From Rheum nobile (lineage: Eukaryota; Streptophyta; Magnoliopsida; Caryophyllales; Polygonaceae), in contig WOAB01000893.1 of the NCBI GenBank assembly GCA_027886185.1, positions 3,968,001 to 4,032,000 on the forward strand: a DNA stretch of 64,000 nucleotides, read 5' to 3'. Numbering within the stretch: the first letter of the stretch is position 1; each line of letters begins with the position of its first letter. Under the pieces are notes generated by a model. It was not told the origin of the DNA and did not search any database. It saw only the letters and a program-made list of their open reading frames with translations. Below are positions 21,897 to 31,521 of the stretch, piece after piece. The translations under genes were made by a program, and so were the position numbers.

Positions 21897-23117
21897 ATGA
21901 CCAGAAAGGATTTCAGAAACGTTATTAAACAAGCTTGGAGAACTAACTATCATGGATCTAGATTGTATAATCTTGTATCAAAAACAAAATTACTCAAGAA
22001 ACATGCCAAGATCTGGAATAAAAGTACATTTGGAAATGTTTTCACACAATTACAAACCATAGAAAAACAGCTTTCTGAAATCCTAACTGAGATCTGTACT
22101 CACCCTACAAATGATCTCATTAAAAAACAAATAAAAATCATAGAAAAAAAAGAAAAACTTCTGGGCTTCCAAAAAATTTACTGAAACCAAAGAGCGAAAG
22201 TAAAACACATCAAATATAATGACACGAATGCTAGCTATTTTCACAAAATAGCAAGTGGAAGAAGAAATAGAAAAAATATAAAAGAAATCAAAACACAAGA
22301 AGGAACAAGTATCACTGGAGAAGAAAACATTAGAAATGAAATCAGAAATGATTTCATTAAAAGATTCAGAAGTGAGAATATGAACCAGAGACTATTACAG
22401 GAAAATCTGGAACTAATTCAGTCTGAAATCTCTACAGATGACAACTCAGAATTAATAAGAAACGTATCTAATGAAGAAATTAATAAGGTTGTCTTTAACA
22501 TCGGCTCAGATAAATCGCCGGGGCCTGATGGTATGACAGCAGAATTCTATCAAAAATATTGGGACATTGTAGGTCCTTCTGTTATCTAAGCAGTTAAAGG
22601 TTTTTTTCTTTCTAGGAAACTGCTCAAACAAATAAATCACACATTTATCTCTTTGATCCCAAAATGTGACAACCCGAACTCTACGAGAACACGAATCCTG
22701 TTTCTGGCATTTGCGGATGATATTGTGATCTTCTCAAAAGCTAAACATGAAAATTGTAAAGAAATTAAAGATATTATTGATGAGTATTGCAAAATCTCAG
22801 GACAAAAAGTAAATTTTCATAAATCGGCCTTTCAAGTTACTAAAAAGGTCACCAACCAAAAGAAATCAGCAATACAAGGTACTCTCACAATCACCAATAT
22901 GATATCCCTCGAAAAATATCTTGGTTGCCCTATCATTAATGGTAGAGTCAACTCGATTACATTTGTTGACCTCTTAATTAGCACCCAAAATCAATTATCT
23001 AAATGGAAAGCAAACTCTCTTTCCCAAGCAGGAAAAACAACACTAATAAAAACCAATCTGGCATCAAGACCAAATTATCTTATGCAAAGTTTTATGTTAC
23101 CTACACACACACAATGA
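21897..23117 (+). pseudogene. LINE reverse transcriptase with central deletion
   Basis: The N-terminal RT region is present (INKVVFNIGSDKSPGPDGM, AEFYQKYW, then FISLIPKCDNP near 22665). The sequence then jumps to FLAFADDIVIFSKA at about 22705. The ~150-200 residues normally between the IPK motif and the catalytic FADD box are missing, so the RT palm is incomplete. Downstream ISGQKVNFHKS and LEKYLGCPI follow in order. Stops occur at about 22182 and 22588. Confidence 0.85.
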
Positions 23118-23223
23118 ACTTGACAAGTTAAACAGATCCTTTTTTTGGAACAAAGACAGTTCCTATAAACCTCTTATAGGCTGAGAAAAAATATGTAAAC
23201 TAACACATCAAGGAGGTCTTGGT

Positions 23224-24267
23224 TTGAGAAAAGCAAAAGACATGAATAAAGCCTTACAATTCAAATTATTATGGAAAATCTTAGCAGAACCGAATAATTA
23301 TTGGGTTAGAGTTGTTACTGAAAAATACTTGAAAACAATCCACATATTTCACTACGAGAAAAAAGGAATTTGCTCTTGGCAATGGTCCAAAATGATTGAA
23401 CTCATGGATGAATTCAAATCTGGACTAATTTGGCAAGTTGATAATGGAAAAACTATCAAATTATGGACGGATAACTGGGTTCTGAACACCCCCTTATGTG
23501 ATAACATAAACTCACAATCAATCCTGAATAAGGATGCCCTGGTAGCTGATTTTATACTGCCAAATAAAACCTGGAATAAGGACTTACTTGAACAATACTT
23601 ACCAAATGAATTAACCGAAAAATTAACCTCGATCCCAATTCCCTTAAATGAGATCCATGATAGAATGTACTAGAAAACTAGCAAAAACGGCTGGTTTTCT
23701 ACAAATTCTGCTATGAAACTAATTAACAAAAATAAGAGTTACACTGCCTATGATTCCTCTTGGATCTGGAAAATGGACACGTATCCCAAAGTTAAAAGCT
23801 TTGTTTGGAAAATAATGAAAAATAGAATCCCTACAAAAGCTAGATTAGGAGAAAAGGGCGTTGCAACCCCCCTGGGTTGTATACGCTGCAATGCTCAGTT
23901 GGAGGATTTGAACCACCTCCTCTTCCAATGTAAGCATACCTTAAAAATAATTGAAAAATTGAATCATGTTACCTATGGCATCATTAGATCCCTAAACATT
24001 GGGAACAAAAAAATCAATGAAATCATAGATGAAATTCGACAAAAAACTGATAAACCACAATTCACTAAATTAATGGTCTCTTGGTGGGGCATCTGGTTTT
24101 ATAGAAACCAACAAAGCTTTGGAAGAACAAACAATGATGGCGACTCCATAAAGGATGTACCAATCTACATTAAGAGACAAATTGAGAACTGGAATAAGAC
24201 GAGCTGGAATCCTGACTGTTTAGAAGAAGACAAACAAAAAACTCATAGAACGAACATTATTAGATGA
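23224..24267 (+). pseudogene. LINE C-terminal region with zf-RVT
   Basis: GLGLRK-type motif, WVRVVTEKYL, then after a stop at 23673 KVKSFVWKIMKNRIPTKARL and CIRCNAQLEDLNHLLFQCKH. The last is the zinc-binding CxxC..HxxxxC motif of the zf-RVT domain of plant non-LTR reverse transcriptases. Confidence 0.85.
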
Positions 24268-24299
24268 CCAACAAAGAAATGAAAAAAACCACCAGATAA

Positions 24300-24750
24300 T
24301 ATTATTAAAATCAACACAGATGGATCCACCAAAACCAATGGGGCATCTAGTTTTGGTTATATCTTTAGGAATAATCTGGGTAAACCATTTTTTCTCTTTG
24401 GAGATAAATGTGGTACCTCAACCCCGCTAAAAACAAAGACATTGTCAGTAAGAAATGCCCTGGTAAAGGCCTATGAATTAGGCATTATCAACATTCAACT
24501 TGAATGTGATAACCTTACCATTGTGAATGTTCTGAATCAAATCTGGCACTGTCCATGGGATATTGAAATGTTAATTTCTGATATCCTGTGTGTTTTACAA
24601 CTTTTCTCTTCAGTGCAGATTTTTCATGTCTTCCGAGAAACAAACGTGGTGACCGACTTCATCACTAAGAAGGTCCAGCTGAGTTCCTTGGAAGATATTC
24701 GAGCTAATCTAGAATTTGTAATTCTCATCCGAAAGGATGCTATAGACTGA
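24300..24750 (+). pseudogene. LINE RNase H (RVT_3) domain
   Basis: KINTDGSTK, then a diverged central part, ALVKAYELGI, LECDNLTIVNVLNQ and a terminal VFRETNVVTDFITK. This corresponds to the RNase H domain at the end of many plant LINEs (first Asp in TDGS, Glu and Asp in ALxxAxxLG and ECDN). The helix-start Glu of the E-AL motif is changed (RNALVKA). Confidence 0.75.
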
Positions 24751-24805
24751 GAAACCGACTCTTCTGTGATTTCCAGTCTAATTCTTACCTAATAAAAAAA
24801 AAAAA

Positions 24806-26263
24806 CCAGAGGCCAATCTTCAGCTAGTGTGACTTGAATGTTATTAGACAGACTGGCTTTGTCAGCGGCTCAGCGTTTTTTTCTTACAGAGCATTCAATC
24901 GAAAGGAGAGATTGAAAAATGAGATAGAACCTTTGAAGACTAGATTCTGATTATGTGATTGAAGTTGAATAAATACTAACCTGATGAATTTTTGTGATTA
25001 TGTATTTTATGGTGAATGGTATCAAGAAGAGGATGAACTTCATCAAAAGGATTAGTAGTTCTTGTAGAGTGAAACCATGGAGTATCTGGGGTGAGACCAT
25101 GGAGTATCCGGGGTGAGATAGAATTCTTTGGAGAAGACAAGACGAGTAACTGACAATATGTATTTACAGGGAATAACTGTTACATGGTTGCATTCAGTGG
25201 CTACGCCATTACACCGTACCGCCTTTCTTCTTTGTAGCATATATAGATGCGATGGAGAAGGAGAGCCGTACTTTCATCTTCTACCGCACCACAAGGGATT
25301 CCATTGTGATAGCTACTGGCGTTCACACTTTCTTCGGCAAGGCCGCTAGCTCATTTGGTGGACAGCACCAACCACTTATATATGATCAATACTTGTGTTT
25401 GGTGTGCTCATATCATAATGCTATTCTTCATGAAAGTATTTACATGCTGATTTTTAAATAAACGGCATTCACCATTTATGCACTCAATTATTGTTTTTTC
25501 TTTTGTCTTGGCAGCTAAATTTGAGAAACCTTGAATGTCATGATCTCACTTTTGGCACTCAATTTAGTGCAAGGTAAATATTGTACGTCGAAGACTTAAT
25601 TATAACAATATTAACAAGGTGATTGTTGTGAGTGCTTTATTTTTCTCTCTACGACTTTCAAGGTTGTCTTGGTGCAGTTTTTATTTTCACTCGGGCTAAT
25701 TTTCTTGAAGAACACCTGGTGCTTATGATGGTTATTTTTTGTGAACAAGTTCTTCTCAGGGGTAGAATTGAATTTGGACTAGTAGTGATTTGCTTTGTCA
25801 AGCTTGATTCTCCATAAGATGAGGCTTGCATTTTTGCATTGCTTCTGCTTTGTTCTCGTGTTCCGAGTGGTAACATAAACTTTGATTACATTTGGAAAAT
25901 TTTCTTTGTTTTGCATATTAACGAAAACTCTCACCAATAAACTCTTTGTTCCTACCCGCAGCTAACTTTATAATCAAGATGAATCAGGAAATTTAGAGAA
26001 ACTACAAGTCACTCATATTATTTGTATAACATAAACCTTATGCTTCAATGAAGATGTGGGGAAATCAGTTAATTGATAAACTTTAGGATCCCTGCACTAT
26101 TTCATTACCAGGATAGAGAACACTCAAATAAGTTGATTCTATTGTTTGAAATTCCACTAATCCCATATATTTTTGGATACCAATTTATAGAGTTAGCTTC
26201 ATGTGAGGAGCATCCTTAGGGTGAAATGTGATGAGCATTCTAGATCATTCATTTTAATATTAC
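24806..26263. other. Region with a captured or relic gene fragment
   Basis: Apart from the P-type ATPase fragment at 25306-25347, no gene is recognised. TGTATTTACAGGG near 25157 resembles a splice acceptor, and several polypyrimidine/AG sites suggest relic exon-intron structure. Confidence 0.3.
25306..25347 (+). pseudogene. Plasma-membrane H+-ATPase fragment
   Basis: Fourteen consecutive residues, VIATGVHTFFGKAA, are the highly conserved segment of plant P3A proton pumps that follows the actuator domain. Residues on either side (TTRDSI before, SSFGGQHQPL after) do not fit the pump, which normally continues HLVDST. This is therefore a very short exon fragment embedded in unrelated sequence, on the plus strand. 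Confidence 0.7.
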
Positions 26264-27050
26264 CATACACCCTACCACACTCAATCCCGGTCAACGGTCA
26301 TTTTTTTTTTATTAAAAAAAAATATTTTTTTTCTTAATTTTTTTTATACACGTTTTCATTATAAATTTTGTATGAAAAGAATTGAACAATTAGTTCTTAA
26401 AGTTGAATAATTGTATGTTTAAAATTGCACAATTAAAATTCGAACAATATTAAAGTTGAACAATTGTATATGAAAAGTTGAACTATTGTATCTTAAAGTT
26501 GAACAATTTCATTTTTATAGTTCGACAACTGTATTCGCTATGTATATAAATTTGAACAATTGTCTCTCAATGTTGAACAATTTCATTTTTTAAATAATTT
26601 TTTAGTTGTGCATGGCCGTTTTTGCCATTTTCTATTTTTATTTATCTACACATTTAGGATTTAGGGTTTATGTTTTGAACATTTTTTAGTTGTAGTATGT
26701 TTATATTACGTTATAAACAAAACTTCAAGTTTATTTGACAATTGTTAAAATTTTAATGAAGTATTGCCCAATTTATCTTTTGTTATAAGTTTGAATTTTC
26801 ATGCAATCTAAATTGTTCAACTTTTCTGGTTCAGTTGTTTAACTTTATATATTGTTAAAAAAGTTGTTCAACTTGTATGATACAATTGTTCAAATTTAAT
26901 AGAGAATTTTTCAATTTTTTAGAAACAATTTTATGAGGAAAGCGTGTAAGGAAACAAAAAAAAATTAAAAATGTTTTATCCTGAAAACAAATTGGCCAAA
27001 AAAACAAAAAACAAAACTAATCATTACTTAGTCAAAACAAATGTGTAATT

Positions 27051-27960
27051 ATAAAAATAAAATTGTTCAACTTTAAGATACAATTGTTCAACTTTTTTGG
27101 TATAATTGTTAAACTTTATATATTGTTCAGAAAACATTGTTCAACTTTTAACATACAATTGTTCAAATTTAATTTGGAATTGTTCAACTTTTTTAATATA
27201 ATTTTATGATAAAAACGTGTAGAAAAACAAGAAAAAAAGGAAGAAAAAAAACTAAAATTTGCTTAGTGAAATAGTCTAACCATAAAAATGAAATTGTTCA
27301 ACTTTAAGATACAACTGTTCAACTTTATATATTGTTCAAAAAACATTGTTCAACTTTTAACATACAATTGTTCAAATTTATTAAAGAATTGTTCAACTTT
27401 TTTAATTATAATTTTATGATAAAAACGTGTAGAAAAACAAGGAAAAAAAGGAAGAAAAAAATTTGCCCAAAAAAATAAAAAATAAAAATTGCTTACTGAA
27501 ACAGTCGTCTAACCATAAAAATAAAATTATTCAACTTTAAGATACAATTGTTCAACTTCTTTGGTATAATTGTTAAACTTTATATATTGTTAAAAAAATA
27601 TTGTTTAACTTTTAACATACAATTGTTCAAATTTAATAAGGAATTGTTCAACTTTTTTAATTAAAATTTTATGATAAAAACGTGTAGAAAAAAAAATGAA
27701 GAAAAAAATTTGCCCAAAAAAATAAAAAATAAAAATTGCTTAGTGAAACAGTCGTCTAACCATAAAAATAAAATTGTTCAACTTTAAGATACAATTGTTC
27801 AACTTTGTTTGTACAATTGTTCAACTTTATATATTGTTCAAAAAACTTTGTTCAACTTTTGATATACAATTGTTCAAATTTAATAAGGAATTGTTCAACT
27901 TTTTTAATGACAATTTTATGATAAAAACGTATAGAAAAACAAGAATAAAAAATATATTTT
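27051..27960 (+). repeat. ~235-bp tandem repeat rich in AATTGTTCAAC
   Basis: Four units start at about 27051, 27282, 27515 and 27762 with ATAAAAATAAAATTGTTCAAC. Each ends with ATTTTATGATAAAAACGTGTAG and a poly(A)-like stretch. Each unit carries 5-6 copies of the smaller motif TTGTTCAACTTT. A diverged, inverted version lies at 26395-26600 (AAGTTGAACAATTGTAT). Confidence 0.85.
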
Positions 27961-28001
27961 AAAAAAAAAAAAAATTGTTAAAAAAAAAAAGACAAAAGTC
28001 A

Positions 28002-28086
28002 GTTTGACCGGTCAACGATCAACGTTGACCGTTGACCGGTCAAACTGACCGTTGACCATTGACCGGTCAATGGTCAGATGTTGACC
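28002..28086. promoter_or_regulatory. Array of nine W-box cores
   Basis: Within 85 bp the core TTGACC occurs six times on the plus strand and GGTCAA three times, often joined as the palindrome TTGACCGGTCAA. TTGAC(C/T) is the binding site of WRKY transcription factors. The array lies at the inner side of the right end of the MITE-like element, so it may equally be a subterminal transposase-binding zone. Confidence 0.6.
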
Positions 28087-28309
28087 ATGGGTGTGATTGT
28101 GTATGAGAGGGTGTATGTTTGCTATGATGGATGTTCCATCATAGCCTTTCATTGTCCCAAAATGATTGGCTCTCATTCCTCCTCACGTTTCACCGGAGCC
28201 TGACTCTCAATTTATATATGCTTGATAAGAGAAGTATTATAGTAATCCCCCGACATTTCTCGTACAATAATGAATTATAGGACACTTTCCAAACCAGAAA
28301 ATTAGCATG

Positions 28310-29170
28310 AACGACGATGCATTAGAATTTTGAACAGGAACATAAAGTCATAATATCTAAGCACGGAAACTTAACTTTTTGAATAAGAACATGAAGTGAT
28401 AATATGTAAGCATAGGGAGTTTTCAGGCACAAGGAGGACAGTTTCCAAATCAGGAACAATGTTGTACTAGAATTTTGAAGAGGAACATGAAGTCTAATAT
28501 CTAAGCACATGGAATTTTTAGGCACAAAGAAAGCATTTTAGAATTAGAAGTAGAGATCTCAAAGTAGATAGGACACATAGATAAAGAATAAAGCAGTATA
28601 GTCTTTGGCTTGCGATGCAAATAAGTTTAAGGAGCTTCTTATACAAAGTGTTGCACATGTTAATTTAAAAATAAAGAGAGTCTATGTAGTTTTCATATTT
28701 AAACATTGCAAGAGAAATTGAAATTCATAGTGTCAAAGCACAAGAAACTTTCAAGCATGAAGAAAGCATTCAATAATCTCAAAATTGAAGTAGCGAGCTT
28801 AAACAAAATTTCAGAGTTAGAGATTGAACAAAAAGTATTGTCTTCGGTATCTGATCTTAGAAGTTCGAGAATTTTCATATACAAAAGTTCTTTACATGTT
28901 GAGTAAGAAATAAAGAGAACTGATGTCAGAAGGTGACAAGATACTTGATTTCCATATCAAAACATTGGAAAAGAAATTAGAAGTCATAATATCCAAGCAC
29001 CAAGAGCTTTCAAGCAAATGAAGAATTTCATAATCTTAACACTGAATTAGAAAGCTAAAATGAGATCAAGAAGTACAGTAGTTGATATTGTCCCCAAGAA
29101 GCTTGAGGAGCTTTATATACATTAAAGTGTTTCACATGTTGAGTCAGAACTAAATAGTGTCCATGTCATA
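28310..29170 (+). pseudogene. Decayed tandem-repeat coiled-coil coding sequence
   Basis: Five units share a core translating to about EVIISKHxELSS (DNA AAGTCATAATATCTAAGCAC and variants at ~28345, 28394, 28490, 28724, 28980). The two best kept units (28700-28930 and 28950-29170) read LEKKLEVIISKHQELSS and SLHVE-type segments with regular Leu/Lys/Glu spacing typical of coiled coils. Stops occur in every unit. The parent gene was not recognised. It lies just outside the 3' end of the Helitron. Confidence 0.5.
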
Positions 29171-29368
29171 AATAAATCCCCATCTACACATAGTTCGTAT
29201 ATCTAAGAGTTTGGACAAGAATAACGGCCACCGTAACCCAAAAGGAAATCGAAAAATCATAGCTTCCATGATGCATGCAACCAAAAATCACCATAAAAAA
29301 CAGATAAATCATAAATTTATTTAAATTAATTAGAAATTAAGAAGAAAATCATCGAACCTTTTGAGCAA
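29171..29368. other. Unassigned flank outside the Helitron 3' end
   Basis: No gene recognised; position 29368 is the A of the expected A/T target dinucleotide. Confidence 0.35.
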
Positions 29369-29399
29369 CTAGAAATCTAAGCCCGTGCTTCGCACGGGC
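29369..29399 (-). other. Helitron 3' terminus: hairpin and CTAG
   Basis: Stem GCCCGTGC (29381-29388) with GCACGGGC (29392-29399), loop of three bases, then TTAGATTT and the terminal CTAG (29372-29369 on minus). The next minus-strand base is T, giving the A|T insertion site rule of Helitrons. Confidence 0.85.
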
Positions 29400-30160
29400 C
29401 TTGTGTCATATTTGTGATTTTTTTTTGGCTAGACGGTTTTTAATCTTTTTAAATTGAAGTGGAAGTTTAATTTTGTATGGATTTGTGTCATATTGTTTTT
29501 TGTTGTTGTTAACAATTGAATGAATGTTATCTTTTGTTTTTTAAAATGTGGAGTAGATGCGTTCATTCAATAAAAAGGCAAACTGATTTAGTAAACCTAA
29601 ACATTTTGAGATTATTAGATTATGTTTATATGTAGCAGTGTAATAAATATTCAGGCACCAAACGAATGTGTAGTTAGTAAGTTTTAATTTCTTATAGTGA
29701 AATACAACCTGTTTTATATAACGTGTTGACCCATATTTTTTAGTTGTTGGTCAAAATTTATTTTAAAGGATTTTGTGTTCTTATTTGAATTTATCTATTA
29801 GTAATAAATATATATATTTTATGTCAAAAAGTTATTTTCATGAAGCATGAAATTATTGTATTATTTTAAATTGATATATGTTTTTGGCATAAAATAAGTT
29901 CAGTTTTATTTCAATGAATTTGAGTATTGTAATTTGTTATGCTATAGAATTCAATCCTGAATGCTTCTCAAGGCGAGATGTAATAAATCCACAAATAATA
30001 CGCGTTAATGAAAGTTTATAATTTACAAAGGCCCAAAACATTAATATATTTTCACTCGTGTATCGTACGTGTTTAACCCTTTAAGTATGTAAGTTGTAAA
30101 CTTTATCCAAAAAATATAAAGCAATTAAAGAACTGTATAGGTACCAAATGAAGTGTTATT
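29400..30160. other. AT-rich Helitron 3' interior
   Basis: No gene recognised; composition is strongly AT-rich and frames are closed. Confidence 0.4.
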
Positions 30161-30746
30161 GTACTATATAATTTTGAGGGGCTTCCACTCACTCTCCGAA
30201 GACCGACTTCCCAATAATAACTTACCCCTGTCTTTTCCCCTCTGATTCCCCACTATGTCATCTGTGAGCTGCGAAAGGGAGTTGGACAAAGGCAACGGAA
30301 GGTCAAAAGCACCGTATTTGCCGCACCATTGCTCTCCTCCGTGATCGGATCTGAACAATGGTTGAGATGTTTGGGATATGCAGCGCAGTTGTAGCTGCTG
30401 GTCCCGGCGTCGGCGACCCTGATTAGGGTTTCAGCGTCTTGCGTTGAGAAATGGTAGATTGTGTGTAGCCCTTTTCAGAGCGCCCTTTGTATCCTCGGCT
30501 AGAAATTCGTACGACTATCATATCATAAGTGCTGTGTATTAGTTGCAGTGGCTTTCATAGTTTGCAGTTTCTTGAAGCTTGTTCTTCATTTGGAAGGTTG
30601 CTTCATGTTCTGTATTGTTGTTTCTTAATATATGCGGCTAGTGTATTATGTTTCATTATTGAATCTATCTATAATCTGATTCTGGCCCCATTATGGCTAT
30701 AATTGTATGATCTTACATTCTTACCCAATGAATTTATTGTTTCCAG
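30161..30746 (+). other. Upstream part of a captured gene fragment
   Basis: Less AT-rich than its surroundings. A polypyrimidine tract and ATTGTTTCCAG lead into the coding exon at 30747. Short open frames on both strands at 30160-30360 are unsupported. Confidence 0.3.
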
Positions 30747-31131
30747 TTATTGGTGGCTTGGCCTCGTGGGAAAGAATCTGATTGCCTCTAGTGCTACTTC
30801 AATTGATGTTGCAAATTTGCAGTATTTGCTTGGGCTTGCAGCTGAACATGTAAAGGCAAATAATTCCATAAATTGGAGGTATGTTGTAATATGAGTTATT
30901 AGGGTTTTTTTTTACCATTTTACTTCGAGTGCATTGTTTAATATTAGCACTCTCCTATTTTTGTCTTGCAGTTCTTTAATTGCCAAAACCTTGAGGAAAA
31001 AACAATTCTTTAAGGAAGGCATTAGGGTGAATGTGATGCCATCTACAAAGAAATATGATCCAAAGAAGCCTTGGATCAGTGATGCGATGGAGCTGGATCC
31101 CATACCTAGTGGCGAAGGTGCCACAAATTAA
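30747..31131 (+). CDS. Captured two-exon gene fragment, product unknown
   Basis: Exon A 30747-30878 is bounded by TTTCCAG and GAG|GTATGT. Exon B 30972-31131 follows TTGCAG and ends in TAA. The split codon AG|T makes the join in frame, and both exons stay open. The joined product contains YWWLGLVGKNLIASSATS and VANLQYLLGLAAEHVKAN in exon A and SLIAKTLRKKQFFKEGIRVN and DPKKPWISDAMELDPIPSGE in exon B. I do not recognise the family. It is on the opposite strand to the Helitron genes and lacks an obvious first exon, so it is best seen as the 3' end of a plant gene captured by the Helitron. Confidence 0.55.
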
Positions 31132-31521
31132 TACTGAAGTGGAGCTATTGGCCGAAGGAAAACTGTCAGTGTAAATAACATGATGGTTGGTGCTTTCCTT
31201 AGATGCTCAGCGTGGATAGTAGTCCTTAGCCAGAACCCGGAGATCACAAATGGGGTACTTATATGACGAACATATGTTGAAAGCTGATAATTGTCTTTTT
31301 TTTTAGCGTGATTAAAGCGAACCTGTATGTGTGATTTGTTGTTGTTACTTGATCTATCCGTGAGCTTCTGAAACTGCACTGTTTGTCTTATGTGGTGTGT
31401 TTATTGTAATGGGAATACCGGAAATATGTTAGCATGTTGTATTCAAATAATCTTAAGGGATAATATTTGATAGAGAGAAAATAGAAGCACATGTAATGTA
31501 TGTAGTGATTGAGTAGGGCTG

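Larger units (their letters stand above)
21262..24805 (+). mobile_element. LINE (L1-type) retrotransposon relic
   Basis: Endonuclease, reverse transcriptase, zf-RVT and RNase H segments follow one another on the plus strand and end in a poly(A) run (24790-24805). The 5' part, with ORF1 and the beginning of the endonuclease, is absent at the junction with the copia LTR. Frames are broken several times and the RT is internally deleted. Confidence 0.88.
26264..28117. mobile_element. MITE-like foldback element with internal minisatellite
   Basis: The ends are inverted: CATACACCCTACCACACTCAATC at the left and the complement of GATTGTGTATGAGAGGGTGTATG at the right, about 23 bp with a few mismatches. 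GGTCAACGGTC follows on the left and a GTTGACCGGTCAAC-rich block on the right. The interior is AT-rich with GTTGAACAATT repeats on the left and AATTGTTCAAC repeats on the right, so the whole element can fold back. No target duplication could be fixed and no coding frame is present. Confidence 0.65.

Noticed and set aside
27051..27960. CRISPR-like array of regularly spaced repeats
   Set aside because: Units are ~235 bp, contiguous and AT-rich, without unique spacers, and the DNA is a plant genome.
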